Shown: positions 42,123-50,966, counted from the first letter of the stretch. The stretch: DNA of 64,000 nucleotides from Parvularcula oceani (GCF_000733125.1 NZ_JPHU01000003.1:295109-359108), one strand, 5' to 3'. A program made the numbers and translations. Notes: a model not told the origin generated them from the letters alone.

Positions 42123-42794
42123 TCAATCCTCTCCAGGGGCTTCGGTTTCCGCAGCGAGCGTCCTGAAGGCCTCCAGCATCTTGTCCTTGGGCACCGCGCC
42201 GGCGAAGCCCGTTTGCTCGTTGACGATGAAGGTCGGCACGCCCGAAACGCCGCCCTGCCGGAAGGCCGCGGCCTCTTCTGCGACATCCGTCCGGTCCTCC
42301 TCGCTTGCGAGGCGCGCTGCGATTGCCCCCTCATCCATGCCGCCGCGCGCCGCCGCCTTGGCCAGCACGTCGCGCTGGCCGATATCCTCGCCCCGCTGCC
42401 AATAGGCCTCGAAGACCGCCTCGGTCACCTCGCGCTGGCGGCCCTCTTCGTGGGACCAGCGGATGACGCGGTGCGCGTCGGTCGTGTCCGGCAGGCGCTC
42501 GGGCGTGTCGGGATCGAAGCTGACGCCGGCATCCTGCATGGCCTCTTCAAGCGCCTCCCTCATGGCGGCGCGTTGAGCGTCGTCGGGGAACTTCGCGGCC
42601 AGGGCCGCCCGCCTGTCGGTGCCGCCCGGCGGGGTCTCGGGCGAGAGGCGATAGGGCCTGTAGCGCGCCGTCACCTCGGCCTGGAAGGACAGCGCCATCA
42701 GCGACCAGCCAAGGCTCTTGAAGCCGATATAGCACCAGGGACAGACGGGGTCGGAGACCATGTCGATCGTCAGCTGCGGTTTTGCGGTGTCCAT
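42123..42794 (-). CDS. DsbA-family oxidoreductase (FrnE-like)
   Basis: A 223-residue cytoplasmic thioredoxin-fold protein of the FrnE/2-hydroxychromene isomerase-like group: IDMVSDPVCPWCYIGFKSL with CPWC active site, WQRGEDIGQRDVLAKAA and GVSGVPTFIVNEQ (cis-Pro loop). FrnE proteins are disulfide oxidoreductases linked to metal and oxidative stress. It is divergent from the Zur-like gene, sharing a 101-bp promoter region. Confidence 0.92.
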   Translation of the reverse strand: MDTAKPQLTIDMVSDPVCPWCYIGFKSLGWSLMALSFQAEVTARYRPYRLSPETPPGGTDRRAALAAKFPDDAQRAAMREALEEAMQDAGVSFDPDTPERLPDTTDAHRVIRWSHEEGRQREVTEAVFEAYWQRGEDIGQRDVLAKAAARGGMDEGAIAARLASEEDRTDVAEEAAAFRQGGVSGVPTFIVNEQTGFAGAVPKDKMLEAFRTLAAETEAPGED

Positions 42795-42895
42795 CGAACC
42801 ATCCTTCCCGAATCGGTCCCGACTATAGAGACGCTTGCGACCTGGCCCAGCCTGGCACATGCTTCGCGACAAGAGGGGCGAGAGAGGAGAGGGTC

Positions 42896-43348
42896 ATGGC
42901 GGAGAGGTCGGATCTCGGCGTGGCGACGGATGTGACAGCGGCAGGCGAGAGCCAGAGCCCGAGCCTGTCGCGCAACGAGAAGCTGGTGCTCGAAACGCTG
43001 GACGGGTCGAAAGGACCGCTCAAGGCCTATGATCTGCTCGGCCAGCTCAAGGCGCAGGGCGTGAACGCGCCGATGACGGTCTATCGCGCGCTCGACCGCC
43101 TGGAGAGCCGGGGGCTCGTGCACAAGCTCGACGGCCTTGGCGCCTTCGTGGTGTGCAATCACGACGGGCCGCACATGCTGCAGGCCTTCTTCGTCTGCCT
43201 CGATTGCGGCAGCGTCGAGGAGGTGGTCGAGGGACGCTATCAGGCCGCCCTGCCCGGCGAAGAGGTGCAGGCCCTGGCGGCCGGAAGCGGGTTCGCGGTC
43301 GCCTCGGCCCGGCTCGAAATCCGGGGCCGGTGCCGGAACTGCGGCTAG
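42896..43348 (+). CDS. Fur-family regulator, Zur-like
   Basis: A 150-residue metal-responsive repressor. Winged helix with KGPLKAYDLLGQLKAQGVNAPMTVYRALDRLESRGLVHKL, then FVCLDCGSVEEV and the terminal CRNCG, giving the two CxxC structural zinc pairs. The MTVYRALDRL pattern and GPHMLQAFFVC match Zur rather than Fur. GAGGAGAGGG precedes ATG 42896. It probably represses zinc uptake genes elsewhere. Confidence 0.9.
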   Translation: MAERSDLGVATDVTAAGESQSPSLSRNEKLVLETLDGSKGPLKAYDLLGQLKAQGVNAPMTVYRALDRLESRGLVHKLDGLGAFVVCNHDGPHMLQAFFVCLDCGSVEEVVEGRYQAALPGEEVQALAAGSGFAVASARLEIRGRCRNCG

Positions 43349-44016
43349 AAGCGCGCCTGGCCCTCGGCCGGAGCGAAATCATACCATCCCGCCGCCGCCT
43401 CTGCCGCCGCGCCTTCGCGCCAGGCCGCCACGGCAGGGTGCTCCCACACCGCTCGCGCATAGTCGGCGCAGGCCTCGGGCATCGGGACCGGGCCATAGGT
43501 GCGGATGCGGGTGACGACCGGCGCATACATCGCATCGGCCGCGCAAAATTCGCCATAGAGGAAGGGGCCGTTCGAGCGGGACAAAGCCTCGGACCACAAG
43601 GTGAAGATGCGCGACAGGTCGCGCCGGACGCCGAGCGGGGTGGCGAGCCCCGCCCCTTCCCGCGTCAGGTCCATCGGCCAGACGCCGCGCAAGGTGGCGA
43701 AGCCCGAATGCATCTCCGCGCTGGCGCAGCGGGCATGGGCGCGCAGGGCCTGATCCTCCGGCCACACCCCGTCATGCCGCTCGGCCAGATGCTCCATGAT
43801 GGCGAGGCTGTCCCACACCGCCGCCCCGTCCGCGTATTTCAGGCAGGGCACGAGGCCCGACGGGCTCGCCTCCTTGATCTCCGCCCGCGTCTCCGGCTCG
43901 TCGAGGCGGATCAGATGCTCCTCGAAGGGCGCGCCCAGCGCCCGCATCAGCACCCAGGGCCGCATGGACCAGGAGCTGAGCGCCTTGTTGCCGATGACGA
44001 GGGTGGGCATATCCAT
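43345..44016 (-). CDS. Glutathione S-transferase family protein
   Basis: A 223-residue GST: thioredoxin-like N-terminus LVIGNKALSSWSMRPWVLMRALGAPFEEHLI with the catalytic Ser in SSWS, glutathione-binding SGLVPCLKYADGAAVWDSLAIMEHLAE, and an all-helical C-terminal domain with FCAADAMYAPVVTRI. AGGAGG precedes ATG 44016. The electrophile substrate is unknown. It overlaps the convergent Zur-like gene end by 4 bp and is divergent from the enoyl-CoA hydratase gene. Confidence 0.93.
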   Translation of the reverse strand: MDMPTLVIGNKALSSWSMRPWVLMRALGAPFEEHLIRLDEPETRAEIKEASPSGLVPCLKYADGAAVWDSLAIMEHLAERHDGVWPEDQALRAHARCASAEMHSGFATLRGVWPMDLTREGAGLATPLGVRRDLSRIFTLWSEALSRSNGPFLYGEFCAADAMYAPVVTRIRTYGPVPMPEACADYARAVWEHPAVAAWREGAAAEAAAGWYDFAPAEGQARF

Positions 44017-44092
44017 GAAGAGCCTCCTGCGGGCGCCTGTTGCGCCGCCGCGCGTTCGCAGCTTCCCTAGCGCAAAGCCGCAGGAGACAGCC

Positions 44093-44848
44093 ATGAGCGA
44101 GAACATCAAGGTCGGACGCGAGGGCGCGGTGATGACGCTGGGCTTCTCGCGCCCCGAAAAGAAGAACGCGCTGACCGCCGAGATGTATGACGCGCTCGTG
44201 CAGGGCTTCGACGACTATATGCGGGACGACGAGGCGCTGGTCCTCGTCATGCACGGTACGGACGATACCTATACGGCCGGGAACGATCTCGGGAATTTCC
44301 TCGCCGCGCAGGCGGCGGAGGGCGAGCCCGCATCGCTGAAGCTGATGAAGCGGATCGAGGCCTGCGACAAGCCGGTGATCGCCGCCGTCGAGGGGTGGTG
44401 CGTCGGGATCGGCGCGACCCTCCTTCTGCATACGGACCTCGTCTATATGGGACGCTCGGCGAAACTGAAAATGCCCTTTACCGAGCTGGGCATCGTGCCC
44501 GAGGCCGGCGCCTCCTACCTCCTCACCCGCCGCTTCGGCCGGCAGGTGGCGGGCGAGATGCTGCTTCTGTCGGATGTGGTGAGCGCCGAGCGGGCGCACG
44601 GGATCGGGCTCTGCAATGCCGTGACCGAGGATGGGCAGGCCCTCCCCCGCGCAATGGATGCGGCCCGGCGCCTGGCGCAGATGTCGCCCACCTCGGTGCG
44701 CATGACCAAGCGCCTGATGCGCGAGGCAGGCGAACTCGTTCCGCATATGGAAGAAGAGATGCGGCAGGTGGGCGAGCGCGTGCGCTCTGACGAGATGAAG
44801 GAGCGCGTGGCGCGGATGATGGCGGGCGGGAGCCGCTCTGCCGAATGA
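44093..44848 (+). CDS. Enoyl-CoA hydratase/isomerase family protein
   Basis: A 251-residue crotonase-fold protein: RPEKKNALTAEMYDAL, oxyanion-hole segment TYTAGNDLGNF, then VEGWCVGIGATLLLHTDLVYM and LKMPFTELGIVPEAGASYLLTRRFG. Asp in AGNDL and Glu in PEAGASYLL fit the isomerase (PaaG/ECI-like) subgroup more than a classical hydratase. It acts in fatty acid or aromatic degradation. CAGGAGA precedes ATG 44093. Confidence 0.9.
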   Translation: MSENIKVGREGAVMTLGFSRPEKKNALTAEMYDALVQGFDDYMRDDEALVLVMHGTDDTYTAGNDLGNFLAAQAAEGEPASLKLMKRIEACDKPVIAAVEGWCVGIGATLLLHTDLVYMGRSAKLKMPFTELGIVPEAGASYLLTRRFGRQVAGEMLLLSDVVSAERAHGIGLCNAVTEDGQALPRAMDAARRLAQMSPTSVRMTKRLMREAGELVPHMEEEMRQVGERVRSDEMKERVARMMAGGSRSAE

Positions 44849-44866
44849 AGGGTGGGTGGATGCCGA

Positions 44867-44939
44867 AGCCAGCACTCCAGCGGCGCTGACGGCGCCTCGT
44901 CATAGCCTGCACCATGGGCCCTGCGGTCAAGCCGCGGGG
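44867..44939 (+). repeat. 73-bp direct repeat, left copy, with REP palindrome
   Basis: Starts agccagcactccagcggc and ends in the palindrome GCGGTCAAGCCGCGGGG. The matching copy is at 45468-45540 in the same orientation, and the GIY-YIG gene lies between them. Confidence 0.85.
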
Positions 44940-44980
44940 AGACGGAAGGGCGGAACCCTCCGCACTAGCCACACCCGCCG

Positions 44981-45005
44981 CCCCGCGGCTTGACCGCGGG
45001 GTCCA
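44981..45005 (-). repeat. REP palindrome, inverted orientation
   Basis: CCCCGCGGCTTGACCGCGGG then GTCCA, the reverse complement of the 44912 element; it forms an inverted pair with it and lies 19 bp before the GIY-YIG start. Confidence 0.85.
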
Positions 45006-45024
45006 GGGAACGGAGCTTCGGCCG

Positions 45025-45321
45025 ATGGCCCGGTTCGACTTCATCGCCGTCTATATGCTGACGAACCAGAAGCGCGGCACGCTCTATGTCGGCTCGACCT
45101 CGGACCTGCCGCAGCGTCTCGCCCAGCATCGCTCGGGGAAAGGCTCGGTCTTTACGGGGAAATACGGCCTCACGCGGCTGATCTGGTTCGAGCGGCATGA
45201 CCGGATGACGGTGGCGCGTCAGCGCGAACGGCGTCTCAAGGAATGGCAGCGGCTTTGGAAGATCGAGCTGATCGAGGCGGGCAATCCGGACTGGGAGGAT
45301 CTGGGCGGGGATCTCTTGTGA
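45025..45321 (+). CDS. GIY-YIG nuclease superfamily protein
   Basis: A 98-residue single-domain GIY-YIG protein (UPF0213 type): AVYMLTNQKRGTLYVGSTSD gives the paired motifs (here Y-M-L and Y-V-G), followed by LPQRLAQHRSGKGSVFTGKYG with the catalytic Arg and RERRLKEWQRLWKIELIE. Free-standing members are small endonucleases with unclear roles. The gene is bracketed by 73-bp direct repeats and inverted REP palindromes, an arrangement that looks mobile or repeat-associated. The ATG follows the inner repeat directly. Confidence 0.88.
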   Translation: MARFDFIAVYMLTNQKRGTLYVGSTSDLPQRLAQHRSGKGSVFTGKYGLTRLIWFERHDRMTVARQRERRLKEWQRLWKIELIEAGNPDWEDLGGDLL

Positions 45322-45390
45322 GGGCGCCTGCCTCATCCTCCGCCCTCAGGCCGCAGGCAGGAATAGCCTCCACTGTCGCCCACCCCGCCG

Positions 45391-45415
45391 CCCCGCGGCT
45401 CGACCGCGGGGTCCA
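45391..45415 (-). repeat. REP palindrome, inverted orientation, second copy
   Basis: CCCCGCGGCTCGACCGCGGG then GTCCA; the counterpart of 44981-45005 on the other side of the GIY-YIG gene. Confidence 0.85.
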
Positions 45416-45467
45416 TGGACCGGCGCCTGCCACCGGGTCCTTCGGGCGAGAGGGAGATGGAAGTCCG

Positions 45468-45540
45468 AGCCAGCACTCCAGCGGCACTGACGGCGCCCCG
45501 GCGCAGCCTGCACCATGGGCCCCGCGGTCAAGCCGCGGGG
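45468..45540 (+). repeat. 73-bp direct repeat, right copy
   Basis: Same sequence as 44867-44939 with a few substitutions, including the terminal REP palindrome; it ends 10 bp before the SIMPL gene stop. Confidence 0.85.
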
Positions 45541-45550
45541 CGGCGAGTGC

Positions 45551-46285
45551 TTAGTTCAGCGAATAGGTGATCCGGACATTCGCCGTGACGGTCTGCTCGC
45601 CGGCTTCGACGGGGGTCGGGGCGCTTTCGCGGCGACGGGCGGTTACGACGATCATGTCCATCATCGGCTGCGGCCCGCCGCTGCTGCCGTTTTCGGTGAT
45701 GGTGATCACCTGCCCGAGGCTGACGCCCGCTTCTTCCGCCAGAAGCTCCGCCGTGGCGCGGGCATCGGCGACCGCGTCTTTCTGCGCCTCTTCCATCAGG
45801 CCGTCCTGGTCGTCGAAGCCGAAGGAGAAGCTGTCGAGGCCGTTCGCCCCGGCGCGCACGGCGCGGTCGATGACGCTGCCCGCCTGCTCGATATCGCGCA
45901 GGCGCACCATGAGGGCGTTCGACGCCTCATAGCCCGCGATCTTGGAGCGGTCATAGCGCATGCGCTCGTCCTGCTCGTAATAGGGGTTGAGGGTCAGAGA
46001 GCTCGTCTGCATGTCGCGTGCCTCGATGCCGAGTTCGCGCAAAGCGTCGCGGACATCGGTCATCTTCTGCGCGTTCTGCTCCATCGCGGCGGCGGCGGTA
46101 TCGGCCCGGCTCATCGCGGAGAAGCGCAGAGTGGCGATGTCCGGCGTGCCCGCCGCCTCGCCCGTGCCCGAGACGGTGATCGTCCTTTGCTGCGCCGCGG
46201 TCTGCGCCGGGTCGTCCTGAAGCGCGCTGGCCGAGCAGGCGGCGAGCGCGAGCGGCGCGAGGGCGGCGATGGCGATGGCTTTCAT
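45551..46285 (-). CDS. SIMPL (DUF541) domain lipoprotein
   Basis: A 244-residue lipoprotein (MKAIAIAALAPLALAAC, lipobox LAAC) with a full SIMPL domain: ITVSGTGEAAGTPDIATLRFSAMSRADTAAAAMEQNA, GIEARDMQTSSLTLNPYY, GYEASNALMVRLRDIEQAG and NVRITYSL at the C-terminus, as in E. coli YggE. Expected in the periplasm with a role in oxidative stress. AAGGAG precedes the start. Confidence 0.92.
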   Translation of the reverse strand: MKAIAIAALAPLALAACSASALQDDPAQTAAQQRTITVSGTGEAAGTPDIATLRFSAMSRADTAAAAMEQNAQKMTDVRDALRELGIEARDMQTSSLTLNPYYEQDERMRYDRSKIAGYEASNALMVRLRDIEQAGSVIDRAVRAGANGLDSFSFGFDDQDGLMEEAQKDAVADARATAELLAEEAGVSLGQVITITENGSSGGPQPMMDMIVVTARRRESAPTPVEAGEQTVTANVRITYSLN

Positions 46286-46420
46286 GGAAGGCTCCTTGGG
46301 CGTTTCCTCCAGCGAGGATGCCGCCCCTCTCCCCGCCCCGCAAGCGGATGTGAGGGGGGCGCCCGCGGAACGCGAACCCGCCTCTTCGCGTTCGCCTCTC
46401 CCAGGACAATGGAGAGACCC

Positions 46421-47623
46421 ATGAAAGCCATCGTGTTCCACGGCGTCGGCGATATCCGCCTCGACACCGTTCCCGACCCCAAGCTGAAGGACGACCGCGA
46501 CGTCATCGTCCGCCTGACCTCGAGCGCCATCTGCGGCACCGACCTTCACATGATCCGCGGCACGCTGCCCGGCATGAAGGAGGGCACGGTGCTGGGCCAT
46601 GAGGGCGTGGGCGTGGTCGAGGAGGTCGGCAAGGGCGTGCGCAACTGGCGCAAGGGCGACCGGGTGGTCATCCCCTCGACGATTTCCTGCGGCGGCTGCT
46701 CTTATTGCCGCGCGGGCTATACCGCCCAATGCGACGATGCGAACCCGAACGGGCAGCTTGCGGGCACGGCCTTTTACGGCGGCCCGGCCAGCACGGGACC
46801 GTTCGACGGTTTGCAGGCGGAATATGCGCGCATTCCCTTCGCCAATTCCTCGCTCGTCAAGCTGCCGGACGGGGTGGAGGACGATGCGGCGATCCTGCTG
46901 TCGGACATCTATCCCACCGGCTATTTCGGCGCGCATATCGCCGAGATCGACGAGGGCGACACGGTCGCCGTCTTCGGCTGCGGCCCCGTGGGCCTCTTCG
47001 CCATCGTCTCGGCCTTCCAGCGCGGCGCGGGCCGCGTCCTCGCCGTGGACGGGCATCAGGACCGGCTGGAGATGGCGCGGGCGCAGGGCGCCGAGATCAT
47101 CAACATGAATGAGGAAGACCCCGTCGAGGCGATCCGCGAGCTGACCCGCGGCGCGGGCGCGGACCGGGTGATCGACGCGGTGGGCGTCGATGCCGAGGCG
47201 CCCAAATCGGGCCCCGCGGCGGAAGACAATCAGCCGACGCCCGACATGGTCGAGAAGATCACCGAAGAGACGAACCGCAAGGGTGACCTCTGGAAGCCCG
47301 GCGACAGCCCGATGCAGGCCCTCGAATGGGCGGTGCAGGCGGTCGCGAAAGCCGGCACGATCTCGGTCATCGGTGTCTATCCGCCGACGGACAGGTTCTT
47401 CCCCATCGGCGAGGCGATGAACAAGAACGTGACGGTCAATATGGGGAACGCGAACCATCGCTGCTACATCCCCCACCTCGTCGACATGGTGGAAAGCGGC
47501 GCCTTCGATCCGCGCGGCGTCATCACCCAGGACGAGCCCCTGACCGACGCGATCTCGGCCTATAAGACCTTCGACCAGCGCAAATCGGGCTGGACCAAGG
47601 TGGTGCTGGAACCCTCCGCGTAA
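46421..47623 (+). CDS. Zinc-dependent alcohol dehydrogenase
   Basis: A 400-residue medium-chain dehydrogenase. Catalytic Zn ligands in ICGTDLHMI and LGHEGVGVVEEVG; the structural Zn Cys cluster is CGGCSYCRAGYTAQC; the NAD(P) Rossmann motif is FGCGPVGLFAIVSA. The DLHMIRGTLPGMKEGTVLGHE pattern and length match glutathione-independent formaldehyde dehydrogenase-like or FDH-related ADHs. Substrate uncertain. GGAGAG precedes ATG 46421; divergent from the SIMPL gene. Confidence 0.9.
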   Translation: MKAIVFHGVGDIRLDTVPDPKLKDDRDVIVRLTSSAICGTDLHMIRGTLPGMKEGTVLGHEGVGVVEEVGKGVRNWRKGDRVVIPSTISCGGCSYCRAGYTAQCDDANPNGQLAGTAFYGGPASTGPFDGLQAEYARIPFANSSLVKLPDGVEDDAAILLSDIYPTGYFGAHIAEIDEGDTVAVFGCGPVGLFAIVSAFQRGAGRVLAVDGHQDRLEMARAQGAEIINMNEEDPVEAIRELTRGAGADRVIDAVGVDAEAPKSGPAAEDNQPTPDMVEKITEETNRKGDLWKPGDSPMQALEWAVQAVAKAGTISVIGVYPPTDRFFPIGEAMNKNVTVNMGNANHRCYIPHLVDMVESGAFDPRGVITQDEPLTDAISAYKTFDQRKSGWTKVVLEPSA

Positions 47624-47632
47624 AGCCTATCG

Positions 47633-47656
47633 GCCGCGCCCTGCTTCGGGCGCGGC
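47633..47656. terminator. Hairpin between convergent genes
   Basis: gccgcgccc / gggcgcggc, 9-bp stem with a 6-nt loop, in the 38-bp gap between the alcohol dehydrogenase and cysE stops. Confidence 0.55.
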
Positions 47657-47661
47657 TCATT

Positions 47662-48468
47662 TCACGAAAAGCGCTGGTTCATCGCCTCGCCGGCGGCCTC
47701 TGCGCAGCGGCCGACGGGTTTTGCCGGCACGCCCGCAACCGTGCAGAAGGGCTTGACCGGGTCGAGCACGACCGAGCCGGAGGCGACCTTGGCCCCGTCC
47801 CCGATCGGAATATTGCCCAAGATCTTGGCGCCCGCGCCGACCAGCACGCCCGCGCCGAGCTTGGGGTGGCGGTCTTCCTTCTCCTTGCCCGTGCCGCCGA
47901 GGGTGACATTGTGCAGGAGGGAGCAGTTGTCGCCGATCACGGCCGTCTCGCCGACGACGATGCCCGTGGCATGGTCGAAGAAGAGGCCCCGCCCGAGCCT
48001 TGCTGCGGGGTGGATGTCGACCTGGAAGATCTCGGACATGCGCGATTGCAGATAGAGCGCCAGCGCCTCTCGCCCCTGATGCCAGAGCCAGGAGGCGACC
48101 CTGTAGGACTGGATCGCCTGATAGCCTTTGAAGTGCAGGAAGGGCTGGAGCGCGTGGCGGCAGGCGGGGTCGCGATCGGCATAGGCCTCGATATCGGACA
48201 GCGCCGCCGTGACGATCCCGGGCTCGTCGGCGTAGGCGTCGCAGGCGACCTCGCGCCAGAGCATGGCGTTCATGTCGCCGTCCGACAGCTTCTGCGCCAG
48301 GCGATAGGACAGCGCGCTGGCGAAATCCTTGTGCTTGAGGACGGTCGCGTTGAGGAAGCTCGCCAGGATCGGCTCGGCCTGCGCATCGGCGGCGGCCTGC
48401 TCCCGCAGCGAGGGCCAGGTGCCTTCGACGGCGTAAAGATGCCGGACCTCATGCTCTTTGAGGCTCAT
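47662..48468 (-). CDS. cysE: Serine O-acetyltransferase
   Basis: A 268-residue CysE: N-terminal helical domain (about 20-160) and a left-handed beta helix of hexapeptide repeats with DIHPAARLGRGLFFDHATGIVVGETAVIGDNCSLLHNVTLGG and HPKLGAGVLVGAGAKILG. It makes O-acetylserine from serine and acetyl-CoA, the first step of cysteine synthesis, and normally binds CysK through its C-terminus. That tail here ends QRFS rather than the usual Ile, so complex formation is uncertain. Confidence 0.95.
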   Translation of the reverse strand: MSLKEHEVRHLYAVEGTWPSLREQAAADAQAEPILASFLNATVLKHKDFASALSYRLAQKLSDGDMNAMLWREVACDAYADEPGIVTAALSDIEAYADRDPACRHALQPFLHFKGYQAIQSYRVASWLWHQGREALALYLQSRMSEIFQVDIHPAARLGRGLFFDHATGIVVGETAVIGDNCSLLHNVTLGGTGKEKEDRHPKLGAGVLVGAGAKILGNIPIGDGAKVASGSVVLDPVKPFCTVAGVPAKPVGRCAEAAGEAMNQRFS

Positions 48469-48487
48469 GGATGCGCTCCTTCGGACG

Positions 48488-49078
48488 TCAGCCTGAGCCC
48501 AAGATGTGTGCGGCGGGCCCCTGCGGCAACTCTCCCCTCCGCGCGCGGGCGAGCGCGGTCAAGACCAGGAGCTGGGTGAAGGCGTCGGGAATCCTGCCGC
48601 CGAGGACCTCGTCCAGCAGCGTGGCGAACGGCACGCGGCGATGGTCGAGCACCTCGTCCGGGTCGGGCTCTGCCTCGCCTTCTTCGAGGTCCCAGGCGAG
48701 GAACAGCACCGCCTGCTCGTCGGTGACCGAGTTAGAGAGGTCCGCGCGGCCGATTTCGAGAAGGTGCCGGGCCGTCAGCCCCGTCTCCTCGGCGAGTTCC
48801 CTGCGGGCGGCCGCCTCCGGCGCCTCGGGCTTGGGCGCGCCGCCTTCGGGCAGCTCCCACGAATAGACGTCCAGCGGAAAGCGGTGCTGTCCGACCAGCG
48901 GCACGGTGCCGTCGCCAAAGAGCGGCAGCACGCCGACGGCGAGATTGGCGAAACGGACCACGCCGTAGACGCCCGGCTCGCCATGCGGCTGGATCACGTC
49001 GTTGTGCTCGACCCGCACCCACGGGTTCTCATAGGCAGTGCGCATGCCGCGGATCTGCCAGGGGCCGTTGCGCCTCAT
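48488..49078 (-). CDS. Nudix hydrolase
   Basis: A 196-residue Nudix protein of the ADP-ribose pyrophosphatase type: SWELPEGGAPKPEAPEAAAR followed by RELAEETGL, matching the GX5EX7REUXEEXGU box. Start ATG 49078 overlaps the stop of the cyclophilin gene by 4 nt (ATGA), so they are translated together. Likely substrates are ADP-sugars or related nucleotides. Confidence 0.92.
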   Translation of the reverse strand: MRRNGPWQIRGMRTAYENPWVRVEHNDVIQPHGEPGVYGVVRFANLAVGVLPLFGDGTVPLVGQHRFPLDVYSWELPEGGAPKPEAPEAAARRELAEETGLTARHLLEIGRADLSNSVTDEQAVLFLAWDLEEGEAEPDPDEVLDHRRVPFATLLDEVLGGRIPDAFTQLLVLTALARARRGELPQGPAAHILGSG

Positions 49079-49944
49079 GGCGCGAGCCTGACGGGAACCG
49101 GCATCTGGCATAGGTCCACATGGTCCGGGCGGTGATAGAAGAAGCCCGAGGGCCGGGCCGCGCGGGCTTCGATCAGCTGGGCGAAGGTCTCGCTCGACGT
49201 GTCCATGATCTCGACCGGCACGCGGGCCTCTTCGGGCAGGTCGGCGGCCAGTGTCATCCCGCGGATCGGCGTCCAGCGGCCCTCGTCCGCGATCGTGCCG
49301 GCATTGCCCAACTCCCCGCGCGGCATGGCCTGAACGTGCTCCATGCCGAGGATCACGCGGCCGAGGACGGTCAGGTTTTGGTCGAGATAGCGCTGCGGCT
49401 GGAGCGCGATATAGATCTCGGTCGAGGCCGTGTCCCGCCCCTCCTCCCGCCCGAAGGCGAAGGCGCCGGTGCAGTGGGCGAGCCAGGCCGTCCCGGCCTG
49501 CGGGTCGCGCGCGGCGGGCAGGCTTTCGATGAAGCCGGCTTGCGACGAATAGGGATCGGCTTGGCCGAGCGGGGTGAAAGTCACCCCTTCGGGCAGCGGC
49601 ATCTCAAACTCGGCCGGCAGGGCGGGTTTTGCAGAGCCGATATCCTTCGTGCCCGCTTCGTCTCCGCCCTGCGCGACGAAGCCCTCCACCACGCGGTAGA
49701 AGGAGAGGCCTTCGTAATAGCCCTCGCGGGCGAGCGTCCGGATCTGCGCCGCATGGGCGGGCGCAAGCTCCGGCACCATCGCGATGACGACCCGCCCCGC
49801 ATCGAGGTCGAGATAGAGCGTGTCTTCGGGGTCGGGACGCACCCAGGCCTCTTCGGGCGCCGCCTCCAGGATTTCGGCGACGGTGGCGCGGCCCGGCAGC
49901 GGGTCTGCGAGTGCCACGAGCGCGAGCAGGCTCTCGACCAGCAT
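49075..49944 (-). CDS. Cyclophilin-type peptidyl-prolyl isomerase
   Basis: A 289-residue protein with a short N-terminal signal-like segment (MLVESLLALVALADPLPG) and a cyclophilin domain: VVIAMVPELAPAHAAQIRTLAREGYYEGLSFYRVVEGFVAQGGD, then a long insertion and EIYIALQPQRYLDQNLTVLGRVILGMEHVQAM. Longer than single-domain cyclophilins, with an extra C-terminal region. Expected in the periplasm. It is coupled to the Nudix gene. Confidence 0.9.
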   Translation of the reverse strand: MLVESLLALVALADPLPGRATVAEILEAAPEEAWVRPDPEDTLYLDLDAGRVVIAMVPELAPAHAAQIRTLAREGYYEGLSFYRVVEGFVAQGGDEAGTKDIGSAKPALPAEFEMPLPEGVTFTPLGQADPYSSQAGFIESLPAARDPQAGTAWLAHCTGAFAFGREEGRDTASTEIYIALQPQRYLDQNLTVLGRVILGMEHVQAMPRGELGNAGTIADEGRWTPIRGMTLAADLPEEARVPVEIMDTSSETFAQLIEARAARPSGFFYHRPDHVDLCQMPVPVRLAP

Positions 49945-49953
49945 GGCTGTTCC

Positions 49954-50370
49954 TTACGCCGGGAAGAGGACTTCGGGATTCTTCATCGTCTTGATCTCGA
50001 GGACGTTGTCGTTCGGATCGGCGATGAAGAAGGTCTCCTGCTCATATTTGTCGCCTTTGAACCGGCGATAGGGCTCGTCGATATAGTCGAGCCCCGCCTC
50101 GGCGATGCGCGCCTTGACGCCGTCGAAGTCTTCCTGGGTCAGGTGGATGCCGAAATGCGGGACCAGCACCGCGCCCATGTCGACGTCATGGCGGACCGAG
50201 GGCAGCTTCTCCTCGCTTTGGTGCAGGGTCAGCTCATTGCCCCAGAAATTCACGTCCTGCCAGCGCCCCTCCTCGCCATTGCCTAAGGTGCAGCCGAGCA
50301 CCTCGGTATAGAAGCGCAGCGTTTTCTTCAGGTCGCCTGCGGGAATGGCGAGATGGACGATGGCGGACAT
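49954..50370 (-). CDS. VOC family (glyoxalase/bleomycin resistance-like) protein
   Basis: A 138-residue protein with two beta-alpha-beta-beta-beta modules: HLAIPAGDLKKTLRFYTEVLGCTLG and PHFGIHLTQEDFDGVKARIAEAG, ending FFIADPNDNVLEIKTM with the Glu metal ligand. Substrate unknown. It lies 9 bp upstream of the cyclophilin gene on the same strand, likely one transcript with it and the Nudix gene. Confidence 0.9.
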   Translation of the reverse strand: MSAIVHLAIPAGDLKKTLRFYTEVLGCTLGNGEEGRWQDVNFWGNELTLHQSEEKLPSVRHDVDMGAVLVPHFGIHLTQEDFDGVKARIAEAGLDYIDEPYRRFKGDKYEQETFFIADPNDNVLEIKTMKNPEVLFPA

Positions 50371-50432
50371 GGGAGCCTCTTGGGTCGCTTGAGATCAGGA
50401 GCTAGGCGGGACGCCGGCAAGGCGCAATGCGG

Positions 50433-50897
50433 TCAGCCCCGACCCCGATAGGGCGAGACGCCCGGATCGGGGACATAGAGCCCTTCAGGCGGGCTGCCCG
50501 TCTGCCAGAAGACGTCGATCGGAATGCCGCCGCGCGGATACCAGTAGCCGCAGATGCGCAGCCAGCGCGGGCTGGCTGCCTCGACGATCCTCTTGCCGAT
50601 ATCGACGGTGCAATCCTCGTGGAAGGCGCCGTGATTGCGGTAGCTGCCGAGCAGCAGCTTGAAGGATTTCGACTCCACCAGATGCCTGTCCGGCGCATAG
50701 TCGATGACGAGATGCGCGAAATCCGGCTGCCCCGTCACCGGGCAGAGAGAGGTGAATTCGGGCGCCACGAAGCGCGCGAGATAGAGCGTGTCCGGATGCG
50801 GGTTCGGCACGGGGTCGAGCCGCGCCTCCCCGGGCGAAGCGGGCAGCGCCGTAGCCTGTCCCAGGCGGGTGCCCGAAGGCGAAGAACTGTCGGTCAT
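50433..50897 (-). CDS. queF: NADPH-dependent 7-cyano-7-deazaguanine reductase
   Basis: A 154-residue single-domain Que[21 protein letters not shown] with the nucleophilic Cys52, [20 protein letters not shown] with the conserved ESKS-(F/L)K segment and His, and [12 protein letters not shown]. It reduces preQ0 to preQ1 in queuosine synthesis. Start ATG 50897; the frame upstream of it runs through the tRNA region and is not QueF. Confidence 0.96.
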   Translation of the reverse strand: MTDSSSPSGTRLGQATALPASPGEARLDPVPNPHPDTLYLARFVAPEFTSLCPVTGQPDFAHLVIDYAPDRHLVESKSFKLLLGSYRNHGAFHEDCTVDIGKRIVEAASPRWLRICGYWYPRGGIPIDVFWQTGSPPEGLYVPDPGVSPYRGRG

Positions 50898-50966
50898 GCC
50901 GCGCCTCTTACCGGCCCAAAAACCGGGTGGACAGCCCCTCCCGCTTTCCGTAAAGGACCCACCGGC

